14,835 nt of DNA from Myxococcales bacterium (GTDB lineage: Bacteria; Myxococcota; Polyangia; Polyangiales; Polyangiaceae). The notes beneath the pieces were generated by a model, which did not search any database, was not told the DNA's origin, and was given only the letters and a program-made list of their open reading frames with translations. Within the stretch, counting starts at the first letter, position 1, and every line of letters starts with the position of its first letter. The translations under genes were made by a program, and so were the position numbers. The stretch covers positions 1 to 14,835 of the forward strand of contig JAGQIY010000204.1 in NCBI GenBank assembly GCA_020430865.1. Direction: 5' to 3'. Of this stretch, positions 1 through 8,273 are shown piece after piece.

Positions 1-1561
<1,561 letters not shown>

Positions 1562-1576
1562 TCGATACCTCCGTCC

Positions 1577-1876
1577 TCAGTTGCCTTGCTTGTCCACGAC
1601 GGCGAGCACGTCGTCCTCTCTCAGGATGAGGTGCTCCTCGCCGTCGATCTTCACTTCGGTCCCTGAATACTTGCCGAAGAGCACCCGGTCCCCGGCGGAC
1701 ACCCCCAGCGCGCGCAGTTCGCCGTTGTCGAGCAACTTGCCGTTGCCCACGGCGATCACCTCGCCTTCGATCGGCTTCTCCTTGGCGGTGTCGGGGATCA
1801 CGATACCGCCCTTGGTCACTTGTTCTTCTTCGACGCGCCTGACAACCAGGCGGTCGTGTAGGGGTCGAATCTTCAT
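1577..1876 (-). CDS. groES: 10 kDa co-chaperonin GroES
   Basis: Lid of the GroEL chamber; forms a heptameric cap in the cytosol. The product has 99 residues, close to the usual 95-100, and opens with [14 protein letters not shown]. The mobile loop that contacts GroEL is visible at about residues 17-32 with the [13 protein letters not shown] signature. It is followed by the GEVIAVGNG strand, the roof segment LDNGEL and the C-terminal [13 protein letters not shown]. The frame stays open upstream to 2098, but the conserved N-terminus and a GGAGGAG ribosome site five bases before the ATG fix the start at 1876. It is the first gene of the groES-groEL operon. I found no CIRCE inverted repeat upstream, so HrcA control is not supported by the sequence. 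Confidence 0.97.
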   Translation of the reverse strand: MKIRPLHDRLVVRRVEEEQVTKGGIVIPDTAKEKPIEGEVIAVGNGKLLDNGELRALGVSAGDRVLFGKYSGTEVKIDGEEHLILREDDVLAVVDKQGN

Positions 1877-2071
1877 TGCTCCTCCAGGTTGATGAGAAGA
1901 CGGCCCCGGTCCACGCATGGATCCGCATGAATCGCCGCGCGGCCATGGCCGGCCCCGGCCCGGAGCGCCGGCTACCTCTGCAAGAACAGGACGGGCTGCC
2001 AGCGCTCCGGGCGCGCGAGGCTCCACGCGGGTCGGCGCAGGCCGACTCCCGTGAAGAAGCTCGGCACATTC

Positions 2072-2118
2072 CGTTAAATTCGCTTCTCCGCGGGTCAAGG
2101 GGCGCGGCTCTTTTTTTT
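2072..2118 (-). promoter_or_regulatory. Candidate groES promoter with upstream A-tract
   Basis: On the minus strand, about 200 bases before groES, an AT-rich island stands out from GC-rich surroundings. It holds TTGACC (bases 2098-2093) as a -35-like box. A TTTAAC/TTAACG element lies 14-15 bases further on as a poor -10. An eight-base A-tract (2118-2111) lies about a dozen bases upstream of the -35, where an UP-element-like sequence could sit. The short spacing and weak -10 fit neither the vegetative nor the heat-shock consensus well. Inference only. Confidence 0.35.
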
Positions 2119-2165
2119 CCGTCCCCCTGCTGGAACACGCGCCCGTCAGGCCGCAGGTCGCTCAT

Positions 2166-2182
2166 CCCCCGTTCCACGGGGG
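2166..2182 (-). terminator. GC-rich hairpin downstream of tetR
   Basis: A perfect 7-bp inverted repeat, CCCCCGT and ACGGGGG, encloses a 3-base loop. It lies about 140 bases past the tetR stop and before the groES promoter region. There is no U-run on the minus-strand transcript side, so it is not a classic intrinsic terminator. It could still insulate groES from tetR read-through. Confidence 0.3.
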
Positions 2183-2322
2183 GGTCAGTGGGTGCCGCTC
2201 GCCTCATATCGGCCCTGGAGGAGTCCCGCATTCAGCATCGCGACGAACCACCGAGATCGATTCGCGAGACGGAGGATCCGGCACCGAACGCCCAGCTCGA
2301 GCCGGTCGATGGAACGCTGGAT

Positions 2323-2940
2323 TCAATCCGCACGGAACAGTCCCGCCAGGTGTCGCGTCACCCGCTCGGCCGCGGCCTCGGCGCTCTCTGGCTGACCATC
2401 GCCAACCAGGCCATCCAGGTAGAGCATGGCGACGCCATGTACCAGGGCCCACGCCAGCTCCGTGAGTTCCTGGAGGTTGATCGACGTGGCGATGCCTTCA
2501 CGCTGCAAGCGCTCCAGAGAGCGAGGGAGGTGCTCCGCCGATCGCCGACAGGCTGAATCGAGCTCCGGGTCGTGACCAGCGGATCGACCGATGGGACTGA
2601 AGATCAACCGGAACAGATTCACATTCCGCGCGGCAAATCGAACATAGGCGACGCCAAGCTGCTCGACGGCTTCGAGCGCCGACACCTCTGCCCCCTCCCG
2701 GGAGGCTTCGTCGAGCGCACGATCGAAGCGCTGGTAGCCCCGCGCAGCAACCGCCCTGAGCAGGGCGTCCTTGTCCGGAAAATGGCGATATGGCGCCGCG
2801 CTGCTCACCCCGACGCGCCGCGCCAGCTCACGCAACGAGAGCGCGTCCCCACCCGCTTCACTCACCAGCTCCACCGCCGCGTCGAGCAGCGTCTCGCGCA
2901 GAGCTCCGTGGTGATACGAGCTGGTCATCGCTGAGTTCAT
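2323..2940 (-). CDS. TetR/AcrR-family repressor with WHG C-terminal domain
   Basis: Ligand-responsive DNA-binding repressor, cytosolic dimer. Starting at ATG 2940 the product has 205 residues; ATG 2928 (201 residues, MTSSYHHGALR) is equally possible, as neither has a strong ribosome site. With 2928 numbering, helix 1 carries the YHHG-LR-LL-AA signature and the helix-turn-helix is residues 31-50 (SLRELARRVGVSSAAPYRHF). The C-terminal half contains W160-x3-H164-G165 (WALVHG), the mark of the WHG type of TetR C-terminal domain. The gene is divergent from the FAD oxidoreductase and separated from it by a symmetric operator, so it most likely represses both itself and that neighbour. The inducer is unknown; a lipid or isoprenoid related to the oxidoreductase substrate is a guess. 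Confidence 0.93.
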   Translation of the reverse strand: MNSAMTSSYHHGALRETLLDAAVELVSEAGGDALSLRELARRVGVSSAAPYRHFPDKDALLRAVAARGYQRFDRALDEASREGAEVSALEAVEQLGVAYVRFAARNVNLFRLIFSPIGRSAGHDPELDSACRRSAEHLPRSLERLQREGIATSINLQELTELAWALVHGVAMLYLDGLVGDGQPESAEAAAERVTRHLAGLFRAD

Positions 2941-3050
2941 ACACCGCCAGGCAGCACGGATCTGCTGGCGTTTCCGCCACTGAAGCCGCCGCTGAGGGGT
3001 TTGGGGGTGAGGCGCAGCGTCTGTCCCGCTTGACCCGACGGCCGTCGCGA

Positions 3051-3085
3051 TGTAAACACCAATAACATTGTTAGCGCCGTTTACA
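3051..3085. promoter_or_regulatory. Doubly symmetric operator between tetR and the oxidoreductase gene
   Basis: Two perfect inverted repeats share one centre, base 3068. The outer arms are TGTAAAC (3051-3057) and GTTTACA (3079-3085). The inner arms are TAACA (3063-3067) and TGTTA (3069-3073). Each half-site reads TGTTA-N5-GTTTACA. The element lies in the divergent intergenic region, 110 bases from the tetR start and 51 from the oxidoreductase start. It overlaps AT-rich sequence (TACATT at 3082-3087 is a possible -10 for the rightward gene). Size and symmetry suit a TetR-family site, possibly one binding two dimers. Symmetry is directly visible; the binding protein is inferred. Confidence 0.7.
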
Positions 3086-3136
3086 TTCGCCAGGCGGCTG
3101 GCCAGGACGGTGCGGCGAGTTCCAGGAGATCGGCAG

Positions 3137-4693
3137 ATGACGAAGCGAGCAGTGGTGATTGGCACCGGGGCAGGCGGACTGACGGCGGCGGTGGGCCTGG
3201 CTCAGGCGGGGTTCGAGGTGGTCGCGCTCGAGCGCGAGAAGCAGCTCGGTGGGTTCCTCAACCCGTTCAAGCGAAAGAAGTTCCACTTTGATCCCGGCGT
3301 GCACTACGTCGGACAGTGCGATCCCGGTGGCGACATGTATCGCGTCCTGGAGCGCTGTGGTCTCGACCCGGCTGCGATCATGGCGCCCATGGACCCTGAG
3401 TGCTTCGATCTGCTGCGTTTCCCCGACTTCGAGGTGAAGGTTCCCCAGGGCGTGGATCGCTACCGGGCGAACCTGCTCGAGCTTTTCCCTGAGGATCAGT
3501 CAGACCTGGACCGCTACTTCGCCGTCGTCCGCGCGATGCTGCCCTTGATGCGCTCTGACACGAGCGGCGCAAGGAAGCTGATGAACGTACCGCGCATCGC
3601 GCGCCTGGCGCTCGAAACCTACGGTCAGTACCTGGACCGCACTTTCGAGAACCCCAGACTGCGCAGCGTGCTCGGCGCGCAGTGCGGGGACTATGGGCTA
3701 CCCCCGAGCCAGGCGCCGGCGCTGCTCGGAGTCGGGCTCCTGGCGCACTACCTCGACAGCGGCGGCTGGTTTCCTCGCGGAGGCAGCGGTAGCCTGCGCG
3801 ATGGTCTGGTCGATGCGGGGCGCAAGCTCGGCGTCGTCTACAAGCGACGCGCCGAGGTGGCGAGGATCCACACCGAGGGCGGTCGGGTCAGCGGGGTCAC
3901 CTTGACCGACGGCGAGTACTTCCCTGCGGATGTAGTCATCAGCAACATCGACCCCACGCTGACCTACGGGCGCCTGCTGGACTCCGACGTCGTCCCCAGC
4001 AAGCTCCAGAAGAAGGTCGCGAAGAACCTGCCGTCGGTCGGTTCGCTGTGCCTCTACTACGGCATGAACCGCGACCTCAGACAGCATGGGCTCGGCGCGT
4101 TCAACGTCTGGGACTACCACACCTGGAACCTCGACGAGGCCTTCGGCTATGCGCTGCGAGGGACAGAGCTTCCGGAGGACTACGCCTTCTTCCTCTCCCC
4201 CAACTCCCTCAAGGACGACACCAACCAGATGGCGCCCGAGGGCATGAGCACCCTCGAGGTCGTGACCCTGGTGCCGTTCGCGCCCTTCGCCAAGTGGCAG
4301 AACGAGAGGGCGTTGAAGCGCGGCGAGGAGTACGAGGCGTTCAAGGCCGAGACGGCCGCTACGCTGCGTGCCGCCGTCGACCGCCGCTGGCCCGGCGTGA
4401 TCGGAGACGTGGTCGTGGAGGATGTCTCCACGCCGCTCAGCAACATGCACTTCGCGGGCGTCGTTGCCGGGGGGATCTACGGTCCCGCGGTGATCCCCAG
4501 TCAGTTTGGCCCCAACGCGTACTCGGCGAAGGGCCCAGTCGAAGGCCTGTTCCTGGCGGGGTCGGGGGTCACCGGTCCCGGCGTCTCTCCCTGCCTGGCG
4601 TCGGGCATCAAGGCAGCGCGTGCTGCAGCCAAGTCTCGGAGCAAGCGCCTGGGGTGGCTGCCACTGCGCGCACCGACGCTGGCACGCTCCTAG
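3137..4693 (+). CDS. FAD-dependent oxidoreductase, phytoene desaturase / carotenoid isomerase / retinol saturase-like
   Basis: Flavoprotein of the phytoene dehydrogenase-related superfamily (carotenoid desaturases, CrtISO, retinol saturase), acting on hydrophobic polyenes or other lipids. The product has 518 residues, in the usual range. The N-terminal Rossmann motif is VVIGTGAGG (Gly9, 11, 14) with Glu32 ending the second strand, followed by the EREKQLGG segment. The substrate-domain motif GWFPRGGSGSLRDGLV sits mid-protein, and VISNIDP and the C-terminal FAD-binding LFLAGSGVTGPGVSPC close the fold. ATG 3137 is chosen because AGGAG lies 8 bases upstream and the Rossmann strand begins immediately after; the frame is open from TTG 3068, but that codon lies in the operator. 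No carotenoid synthase genes are nearby, so the substrate cannot be named. It is probably controlled by the divergent TetR. Confidence 0.9.
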   Translation: MTKRAVVIGTGAGGLTAAVGLAQAGFEVVALEREKQLGGFLNPFKRKKFHFDPGVHYVGQCDPGGDMYRVLERCGLDPAAIMAPMDPECFDLLRFPDFEVKVPQGVDRYRANLLELFPEDQSDLDRYFAVVRAMLPLMRSDTSGARKLMNVPRIARLALETYGQYLDRTFENPRLRSVLGAQCGDYGLPPSQAPALLGVGLLAHYLDSGGWFPRGGSGSLRDGLVDAGRKLGVVYKRRAEVARIHTEGGRVSGVTLTDGEYFPADVVISNIDPTLTYGRLLDSDVVPSKLQKKVAKNLPSVGSLCLYYGMNRDLRQHGLGAFNVWDYHTWNLDEAFGYALRGTELPEDYAFFLSPNSLKDDTNQMAPEGMSTLEVVTLVPFAPFAKWQNERALKRGEEYEAFKAETAATLRAAVDRRWPGVIGDVVVEDVSTPLSNMHFAGVVAGGIYGPAVIPSQFGPNAYSAKGPVEGLFLAGSGVTGPGVSPCLASGIKAARAAAKSRSKRLGWLPLRAPTLARS

Positions 4694-4726
4694 CCAGGCT
4701 GATGGGCAGGGTGTGCTCGACACCGG

Positions 4727-6136
4727 TCAGGACGCCGGGCGTCCGCCCAGCGCGCGCACGAGCTCGACGCACCGAGCGATCACCTGGCTCCACTCCGCGA
4801 GGCGTTCCGGGCGCTTTCTGAGCGCACGCATCAGCTCTTCGTCGGCGGAGGCGCTGAGACCCGCCTCACTGACACGCAGGTCGAAGCCGGCGTGTCGCAA
4901 TCCGAGGGCCAGCTGATTCACGGTGGAGTTTCCCGCTGGCAACTGAGTGCCAAGCGCGGCCAGCGTCGCCTGGTGCTCCACGCTCATGGGGCTGACCCCC
5001 GGGATCTCCGCCGGGATCATCAGAGTTGCTCGGGTCACCATGTGTTCAGCCTTGGCCGGATGGAAGTCGATGAGGAACTCGAAGCCACCAGCCTTCCCCC
5101 GCAGCAAGTGGTGATTCACGCCGGTATAGAGCCGCTGCAGGGGGAAGGGCCCCGCCCAGTGCGCCAGTAGCCAGTCGGCGAGCGCGCGAGTTCCGTGGCC
5201 CAGTCGGCCCTGAAACTGCTGCTGGAGCGGTGCTAGGCCGCGGCGGATCGCCTGACGCCGGGACCAGCGCAGCCAGAGCAACATCGCGATGATACCCCAG
5301 AGCGTGCCGCACACGGCGAACATCAGCAGCAGCGGAGCCACCCTCAGCGGCTTGCCTGACGTGAGTTGCTCGAAGGTGATGCCGATGCTCGGGACGGTGA
5401 ACATCAACGCGAACGGCACGAGCACCACGAAGGCGATGTGGCGCCCGGAGCCGCCCCCGTAGAGGCTCGCATGCGTTTCTATTTCCGTACGGTAGTGATG
5501 AATCGCCGCTCGCCGCCGAGCGCGCGCAGCTGCGTCCAGGCCCTGCTGCATCGCACCTTGTTCGGGGACCAGCGCAGCGTGGCAATGCATGCAGGTGTCG
5601 ATTGCGTCACCTGGTGTGAGCCTGCCCGGCGCACCGCAGGTGGGACAGGCGACGACCACGTCCGTCAGCTGGCCTCGCTTCACGTCGACCTTGCGGAACA
5701 TCTGGAGAAACATGCGCCCGTAGGTGACCGCAGTTGCCGACAGGAAACCGCCCATGATCACGATCGTGGGGAGCAGCATCGGCTGAACGACGTCTGCGGC
5801 CACGAGCACTCCGCCGACGAGACCAGCTACCAGCGCGCACACCGCGGCGACGATGAAGAACTCGGCGGTGTGGTTCTTCCGCTCTTCCGGTTTTCCGTAC
5901 CACTTCTCGTAGGTGGCCTGATGCTGTGCGTGTTTCTCTGCGGCAGCGATATCCTCACCGACCTGGCGCTCGTAGCCGCGAAGCACGGCGAGGCGCTCGG
6001 GCTCCAGCGCCTGGCGGTGACGACAGAAGGGACAGTCGACGTGCGGCGTCAGTGCAGGCGGACGGTACGCCGCACCACAGCGCTGACACTGGATCGTTGC
6101 GGCGTGAGTGGGCGACGTCTGCGGTTGCAAGGTCAC
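4727..6136 (-). CDS. Membrane protein with two zinc ribbons and four predicted membrane segments
   Basis: Function unknown; 469 residues. A first zinc ribbon is visible as C17-x2-C20 and C35-x2-C38. A charged helical stretch (about 45-90) follows, then hydrophobic segments near 93-113 and 120-143. A second zinc ribbon has C164-x2-C167 and C182-x2-C185, followed by hydrophobic segments near 233-253 and 265-288 and a soluble C-terminal domain of about 170 residues. Both ribbons would lie on the same side if each pair of segments is a hairpin, probably the cytoplasm. The start is GTG 6136, with no strong ribosome site; no ATG lies before the first ribbon. The gene ends 33 bases from the convergent oxidoreductase and starts 46 bases from a divergent small zinc-ribbon gene. 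The architecture recalls uncharacterised myxobacterial proteins, but I do not recognise a named family. Confidence 0.85.
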   Translation of the reverse strand: MTLQPQTSPTHAATIQCQRCGAAYRPPALTPHVDCPFCRHRQALEPERLAVLRGYERQVGEDIAAAEKHAQHQATYEKWYGKPEERKNHTAEFFIVAAVCALVAGLVGGVLVAADVVQPMLLPTIVIMGGFLSATAVTYGRMFLQMFRKVDVKRGQLTDVVVACPTCGAPGRLTPGDAIDTCMHCHAALVPEQGAMQQGLDAAARARRRAAIHHYRTEIETHASLYGGGSGRHIAFVVLVPFALMFTVPSIGITFEQLTSGKPLRVAPLLLMFAVCGTLWGIIAMLLWLRWSRRQAIRRGLAPLQQQFQGRLGHGTRALADWLLAHWAGPFPLQRLYTGVNHHLLRGKAGGFEFLIDFHPAKAEHMVTRATLMIPAEIPGVSPMSVEHQATLAALGTQLPAGNSTVNQLALGLRHAGFDLRVSEAGLSASADEELMRALRKRPERLAEWSQVIARCVELVRALGGRPAS

Positions 6137-6182
6137 GAGATTAACCGAGTCTCATTCCGGGACCGGCAGATTCGCGTGCGTC

Positions 6183-6563
6183 GTGTCAGACTGGATCACC
6201 GTGTTCTGTCCCAACTGCAAACGTCCGATGACTCCCCTCTTCGTGTCGTTCGTCTGCGATTTCTGCGATGGTCTTGCCAGCGACGCGAGCTGTGACCGAG
6301 GCTTCGTGGTCTGGAGAAACCGCCCGACGCCCGCTGAGGAGTACGTCTTTCGCACCCGAAAGGACGCGGAGCGCTGGCGCGTCGCGCGCAGCCTGGAGGA
6401 GTGCTCCGTGCTCGAGGTGCGATCGCCGTATCCTTTCCGCTGGCGTACCAGCTCGGGAACGGTCCGAGACATCCAGATGGCCGACTCCCTGGTGAGCATC
6501 TGGCCAGATCACCGCTTCGCTTCGGCACCCAACCACGCCTTCTTGGTCGACGCGGCAGCTTGA
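6183..6563 (+). CDS. Small zinc-ribbon protein of unknown function
   Basis: A 126-residue protein starting at GTG 6183; the frame is open further upstream to 6108, but that would overlap the divergent gene. The N-terminus carries C9-x2-C12 and C25-x2-C28, a zinc ribbon of the CPNC/CDFC type. A basic, Trp- and Arg-containing body (FRTRKDAERWR) and a short tail follow. No membrane segment or signal peptide is seen, so it is probably cytosolic. The stop codon TGA (6561-6563) lies in the first unit of a 17-bp tandem repeat and uses the only base that differs between units. The gene is divergent from, and 46 bases away from, the two-ribbon membrane protein. No function can be assigned. Confidence 0.7.
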   Translation: MSDWITVFCPNCKRPMTPLFVSFVCDFCDGLASDASCDRGFVVWRNRPTPAEEYVFRTRKDAERWRVARSLEECSVLEVRSPYPFRWRTSSGTVRDIQMADSLVSIWPDHRFASAPNHAFLVDAAA

Positions 6564-6597
6564 TCGACGCGGCAGCTCGATCGACGCGGCAGCTCGA
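6547..6597 (+). repeat. Three tandem 17-bp repeats over a stop codon
   Basis: The unit TCGACGCGGCAGCTYGA occurs three times head to tail (6547-6563, 6564-6580, 6581-6597). The copies are identical except for base 15, which is T in the first copy and C in the others. The first copy encodes the last residues and stop of the small zinc-ribbon gene. The array lies between the convergent ends of that gene and the expansin gene. A short inverted repeat, GCTCG-AGC-CGAGC, at 6592-6604 overlaps its right end. Confidence 0.95.
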
Positions 6598-6613
6598 GCC
6601 GAGCCGCGAGCGC

Positions 6614-7450
6614 TCAGTTGCAGCCGGGGAACTGGCCCGCGCCGGCGACCTCTTGAGCCTCGGCAAAGGCGATGTTGGAGTCGGTCAGCTGGTTGCCATA
6701 CACGTCGGTGATGCGGAAGGTATACGGCCCGGGCCCCATACCAGACGCGTACACGAAGTAGTTGTAGTTCTCACGCGGGACCTCGACGAAGGTCCCACCC
6801 CCCGAATCGAACTCGAACTTGGCGATGGCGTTCCTGTGGTTGCGCACCTGGACCGCCGACCACCACTGGTTGGAACCTTCCTTGAAGCGGTACTTGATGT
6901 TGCCCTGCACGCCGCAAGGCGCGTACTTCCACTTGATGGCCACTCGACCCTGGGAGATCTGCGCGATCTTCTCGAATGCCTGAGGACTCAAGTCGATGTC
7001 GCCCGGCGCGCACTCCGGGCACCGATCCACGATCCGTACGGTAACGCTACCGCTGGGTCCCTCGATCGCCGCGCAGCTTCCACAGCTGGCCGACTCCTGA
7101 TAGTCCGTCTGGTTCATCGCGCCGACCATCAGATCGTTCGGCGACGCATCGAAGCTGCAGTTGCCAGAGCCGTCAGCGTCGTAGTAGGTCCCTTCGCCGG
7201 AGTGCTCCGGCTCGCCGTCGCAAGGCACCTGATTGCCGGTTCCACCGTTCGCACCGCCACCGCTGGCTCCGCTACTCGAGCCGCCGTTGGCTCCAGAGCC
7301 GCCATTCGCTCCTGAGCCGCCGTTCACACCTGAGCCGCCCTGCGCCGTCCCACCTTGGCCAGCGCCGCCCGAGCCCCCGGCCGAGCTTCCGTCGCTGCCA
7401 CAGCTCAGGCACAGCGCGCCTAACCCCCAAACCATGTGGGAAAGCTTCAT
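6614..7450 (-). CDS. Bacterial expansin (EXLX-type), secreted lipoprotein
   Basis: Wall-loosening protein that disrupts contacts between cellulose and matrix polysaccharides without hydrolysis. The product has 278 residues from ATG 7450: a signal segment ending LCLSCGSDG with Cys17 as probable lipidation site, a Gly/Ser/Asn linker (about 20-75), domain 1 with a double-psi beta-barrel (about 80-180), and domain 2, a CBM63-type cellulose-binding domain (about 180-278). Family signatures include NDLMVGAMN, RIVDRCPECAPGDIDLSPQAF, YRFKEGSNQWW, QVRNHRNAIAKFEF and YNYFV. The conserved Asp142 and Asp153, the Trp196-Trp197 pair and Tyr229 correspond to the activity and cellulose-binding residues described for Bacillus EXLX1. 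ATG 7450 is preferred over 7459 because it aligns without gaps with the leader of the upstream gene; GGAGG lies only two bases before it. It is second in an operon with the eight-cysteine lipoprotein, 42 bases apart. Confidence 0.93.
   Translation of the reverse strand: MKLSHMVWGLGALCLSCGSDGSSAGGSGGAGQGGTAQGGSGVNGGSGANGGSGANGGSSSGASGGGANGGTGNQVPCDGEPEHSGEGTYYDADGSGNCSFDASPNDLMVGAMNQTDYQESASCGSCAAIEGPSGSVTVRIVDRCPECAPGDIDLSPQAFEKIAQISQGRVAIKWKYAPCGVQGNIKYRFKEGSNQWWSAVQVRNHRNAIAKFEFDSGGGTFVEVPRENYNYFVYASGMGPGPYTFRITDVYGNQLTDSNIAFAEAQEVAGAGQFPGCN
7281..7334 (-). repeat. Three 18-bp repeats in the expansin linker
   Basis: On the plus strand three in-frame 18-base units start CCGCC and end GAG (7281-7298, 7299-7316, 7317-7334), with degenerate neighbours on both sides. 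They encode a six-residue Gly-Gly-Ser-Gly-Ala/Val-Asn period in the spacer between the lipidated Cys and the expansin domains. The length can change by replication slippage without breaking the frame. Confidence 0.8.
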
Positions 7451-7502
7451 GGCCTCCATTCTGCCATGTATCGTGTGCGCAGATACGGGAGATCAGCGGC
7501 AG
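7379..7502 (-). repeat. Duplicated leader block, copy at the expansin gene
   Basis: This 124-base block aligns without a gap to 8150-8273, 771 bases away, at roughly 70% identity by hand count. It covers the first 24 codons of the expansin gene, the intergenic spacer and the Cys-Arg-stop end of the upstream gene. The longest exact stretches are CAGCTCAGGCACAGC in the signal peptide and ATCAGCGGCAG around the stop. Confidence 0.85.
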
Positions 7503-8221
7503 ACGAAGTTCCCAAGGGACGCGCAGTCCGAGTCACCGACGCAGCCGGTGTAGCGACACACTCCCTGATCGCACTCGTAGTTGCGATCCATGAGGCCAGG
7601 TTGCCCGAGCGAGCAGTCGGAGGCCGTGACGCACTCGGGGAAGCAGAAGGAGCCCCCACCCAGATCGGCGCAGGTGTACGGCTGTCCCACGTCAGCGCCG
7701 AGCGCGTCACACTCGGCCTCGCGGTTGCAGCCTCTGTAGATGCAGCCACCATCAGTGCAGCTGTAGTTGTCCGCGTCGTCGTAGAGGGCGTCGCTGCCGC
7801 AGTCGCCCAGGGAGCTACAGCCCTTCACGCACTGGGCCAAGCCATCACGTTCCCGGCAAACGTAGTTCCCCAGCGCGGCGCAGTCGGAGTCCCCCTTGCA
7901 GCCCTGCCACCTGCACACGCCGCCTTCGCACGCATAGTGGGCCGCGTCATAAGGCGCAGAACCCATGGCGCAATCAGCTGCGGTGGAGCACGCACGCAAA
8001 CAGGCGGGAACGCTGCCCCCACTTCCGCCGCTGCCGCCCGATGTGTTCCCCGAGGAACCGCCTGACGCGCCGCTGCCACCGCCGCTGCCTCCCTGTTCGG
8101 AGCCAGCGCCGCCCCCCTGTCCACCGCTGGCCGCCGTGCCTCCTGCACCGGCCGAGTCACCGTCGCTTCCGCAGCTCAGGCACAGCACACCCAACCCCAG
8201 GACCAGGCTGTAGACCCTCAT
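7493..8221 (-). CDS. Secreted lipoprotein with three eight-cysteine repeats
   Basis: A 242-residue protein of unknown function, predicted to be exported and anchored through Cys17 (signal ending LCLSCGSDG). A Gly/Ser/Ala linker covers about 22-70. The rest is three repeats with almost invariant spacing, C-x3-C-x5-C-x13-C-x4-C-x4-C-x5-C-x7-C. The cysteines are 74, 78, 84, 98, 103, 108, 114, 122; then 131, 135, 141, 155, 160, 165, 171, 184 (last gap x12); then 193, 197, 203, 217, 222, 227, 233, 241. Repeats 1 and 3 also share GDSDCAxLGN(Y/F)VCR. The protein ends one residue after the last cysteine. Eight cysteines per unit suggest four disulfides each. The gene lies 42 bases upstream of the expansin start and is probably cotranscribed with it. 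ATG 8221 is the only start that keeps the signal peptide; no strong ribosome site is seen. Confidence 0.88.
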   Translation of the reverse strand: MRVYSLVLGLGVLCLSCGSDGDSAGAGGTAASGGQGGGAGSEQGGSGGGSGASGGSSGNTSGGSGGSGGSVPACLRACSTAADCAMGSAPYDAAHYACEGGVCRWQGCKGDSDCAALGNYVCRERDGLAQCVKGCSSLGDCGSDALYDDADNYSCTDGGCIYRGCNREAECDALGADVGQPYTCADLGGGSFCFPECVTASDCSLGQPGLMDRNYECDQGVCRYTGCVGDSDCASLGNFVCR

Positions 8222-8273
8222 GAGCTGGATACTGCCACGGTCCCCGCCGGCAACAGCGGGAAATCAGCGGCAG
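8150..8273 (-). repeat. Duplicated leader block, copy at the cysteine-rich gene
   Basis: Partner of the block at 7379-7502. It covers the first 24 codons of the eight-cysteine gene plus 52 bases upstream. In the position that matches the stop of the cysteine-rich gene in the other copy, it still carries TGC-CGC-TGA (8272-8264), although no recognisable gene ends there now. That suggests the block once followed a gene ending in Cys-Arg-stop. Confidence 0.8.

Larger units (their letters stand above)
1877..2322. other. 446-base intergenic region between tetR and groES
   Basis: No convincing gene. Open frames here lack family features and look like by-products of high GC. The region holds the candidate groES promoter with its A-tract (2072-2118) and a GC hairpin (2166-2182). 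The groES leader between the candidate promoter and the start is roughly 190 bases long, and I recognise no CIRCE element, riboswitch or thermosensor in it by eye. Confidence 0.6.

Noticed and set aside
3068..3136. TTG start at 3068 for the oxidoreductase
   Set aside because: It lies at the centre of the operator, has no ribosome site and would add 23 residues before the Rossmann strand; ATG 3137 has AGGAG at good spacing.
3698..4723. 341-residue open frame antisense to the oxidoreductase
   Set aside because: The sense strand carries a full FAD-enzyme with all motifs. The antisense translation shows no domain and reflects high GC at third positions.
4710..4724. Small hairpin GGTGT-GCTCG-ACACC between the convergent oxidoreductase and membrane-protein genes
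   Set aside because: Only a 5-bp stem with no T-run on either side; too weak to call a terminator.
7230..7400. Gly/Ser-coding low-complexity DNA as a CRISPR-like or mobile repeat
   Set aside because: The repeats are contiguous, in frame, 18 bases long and encode a linker; there are no spacers.
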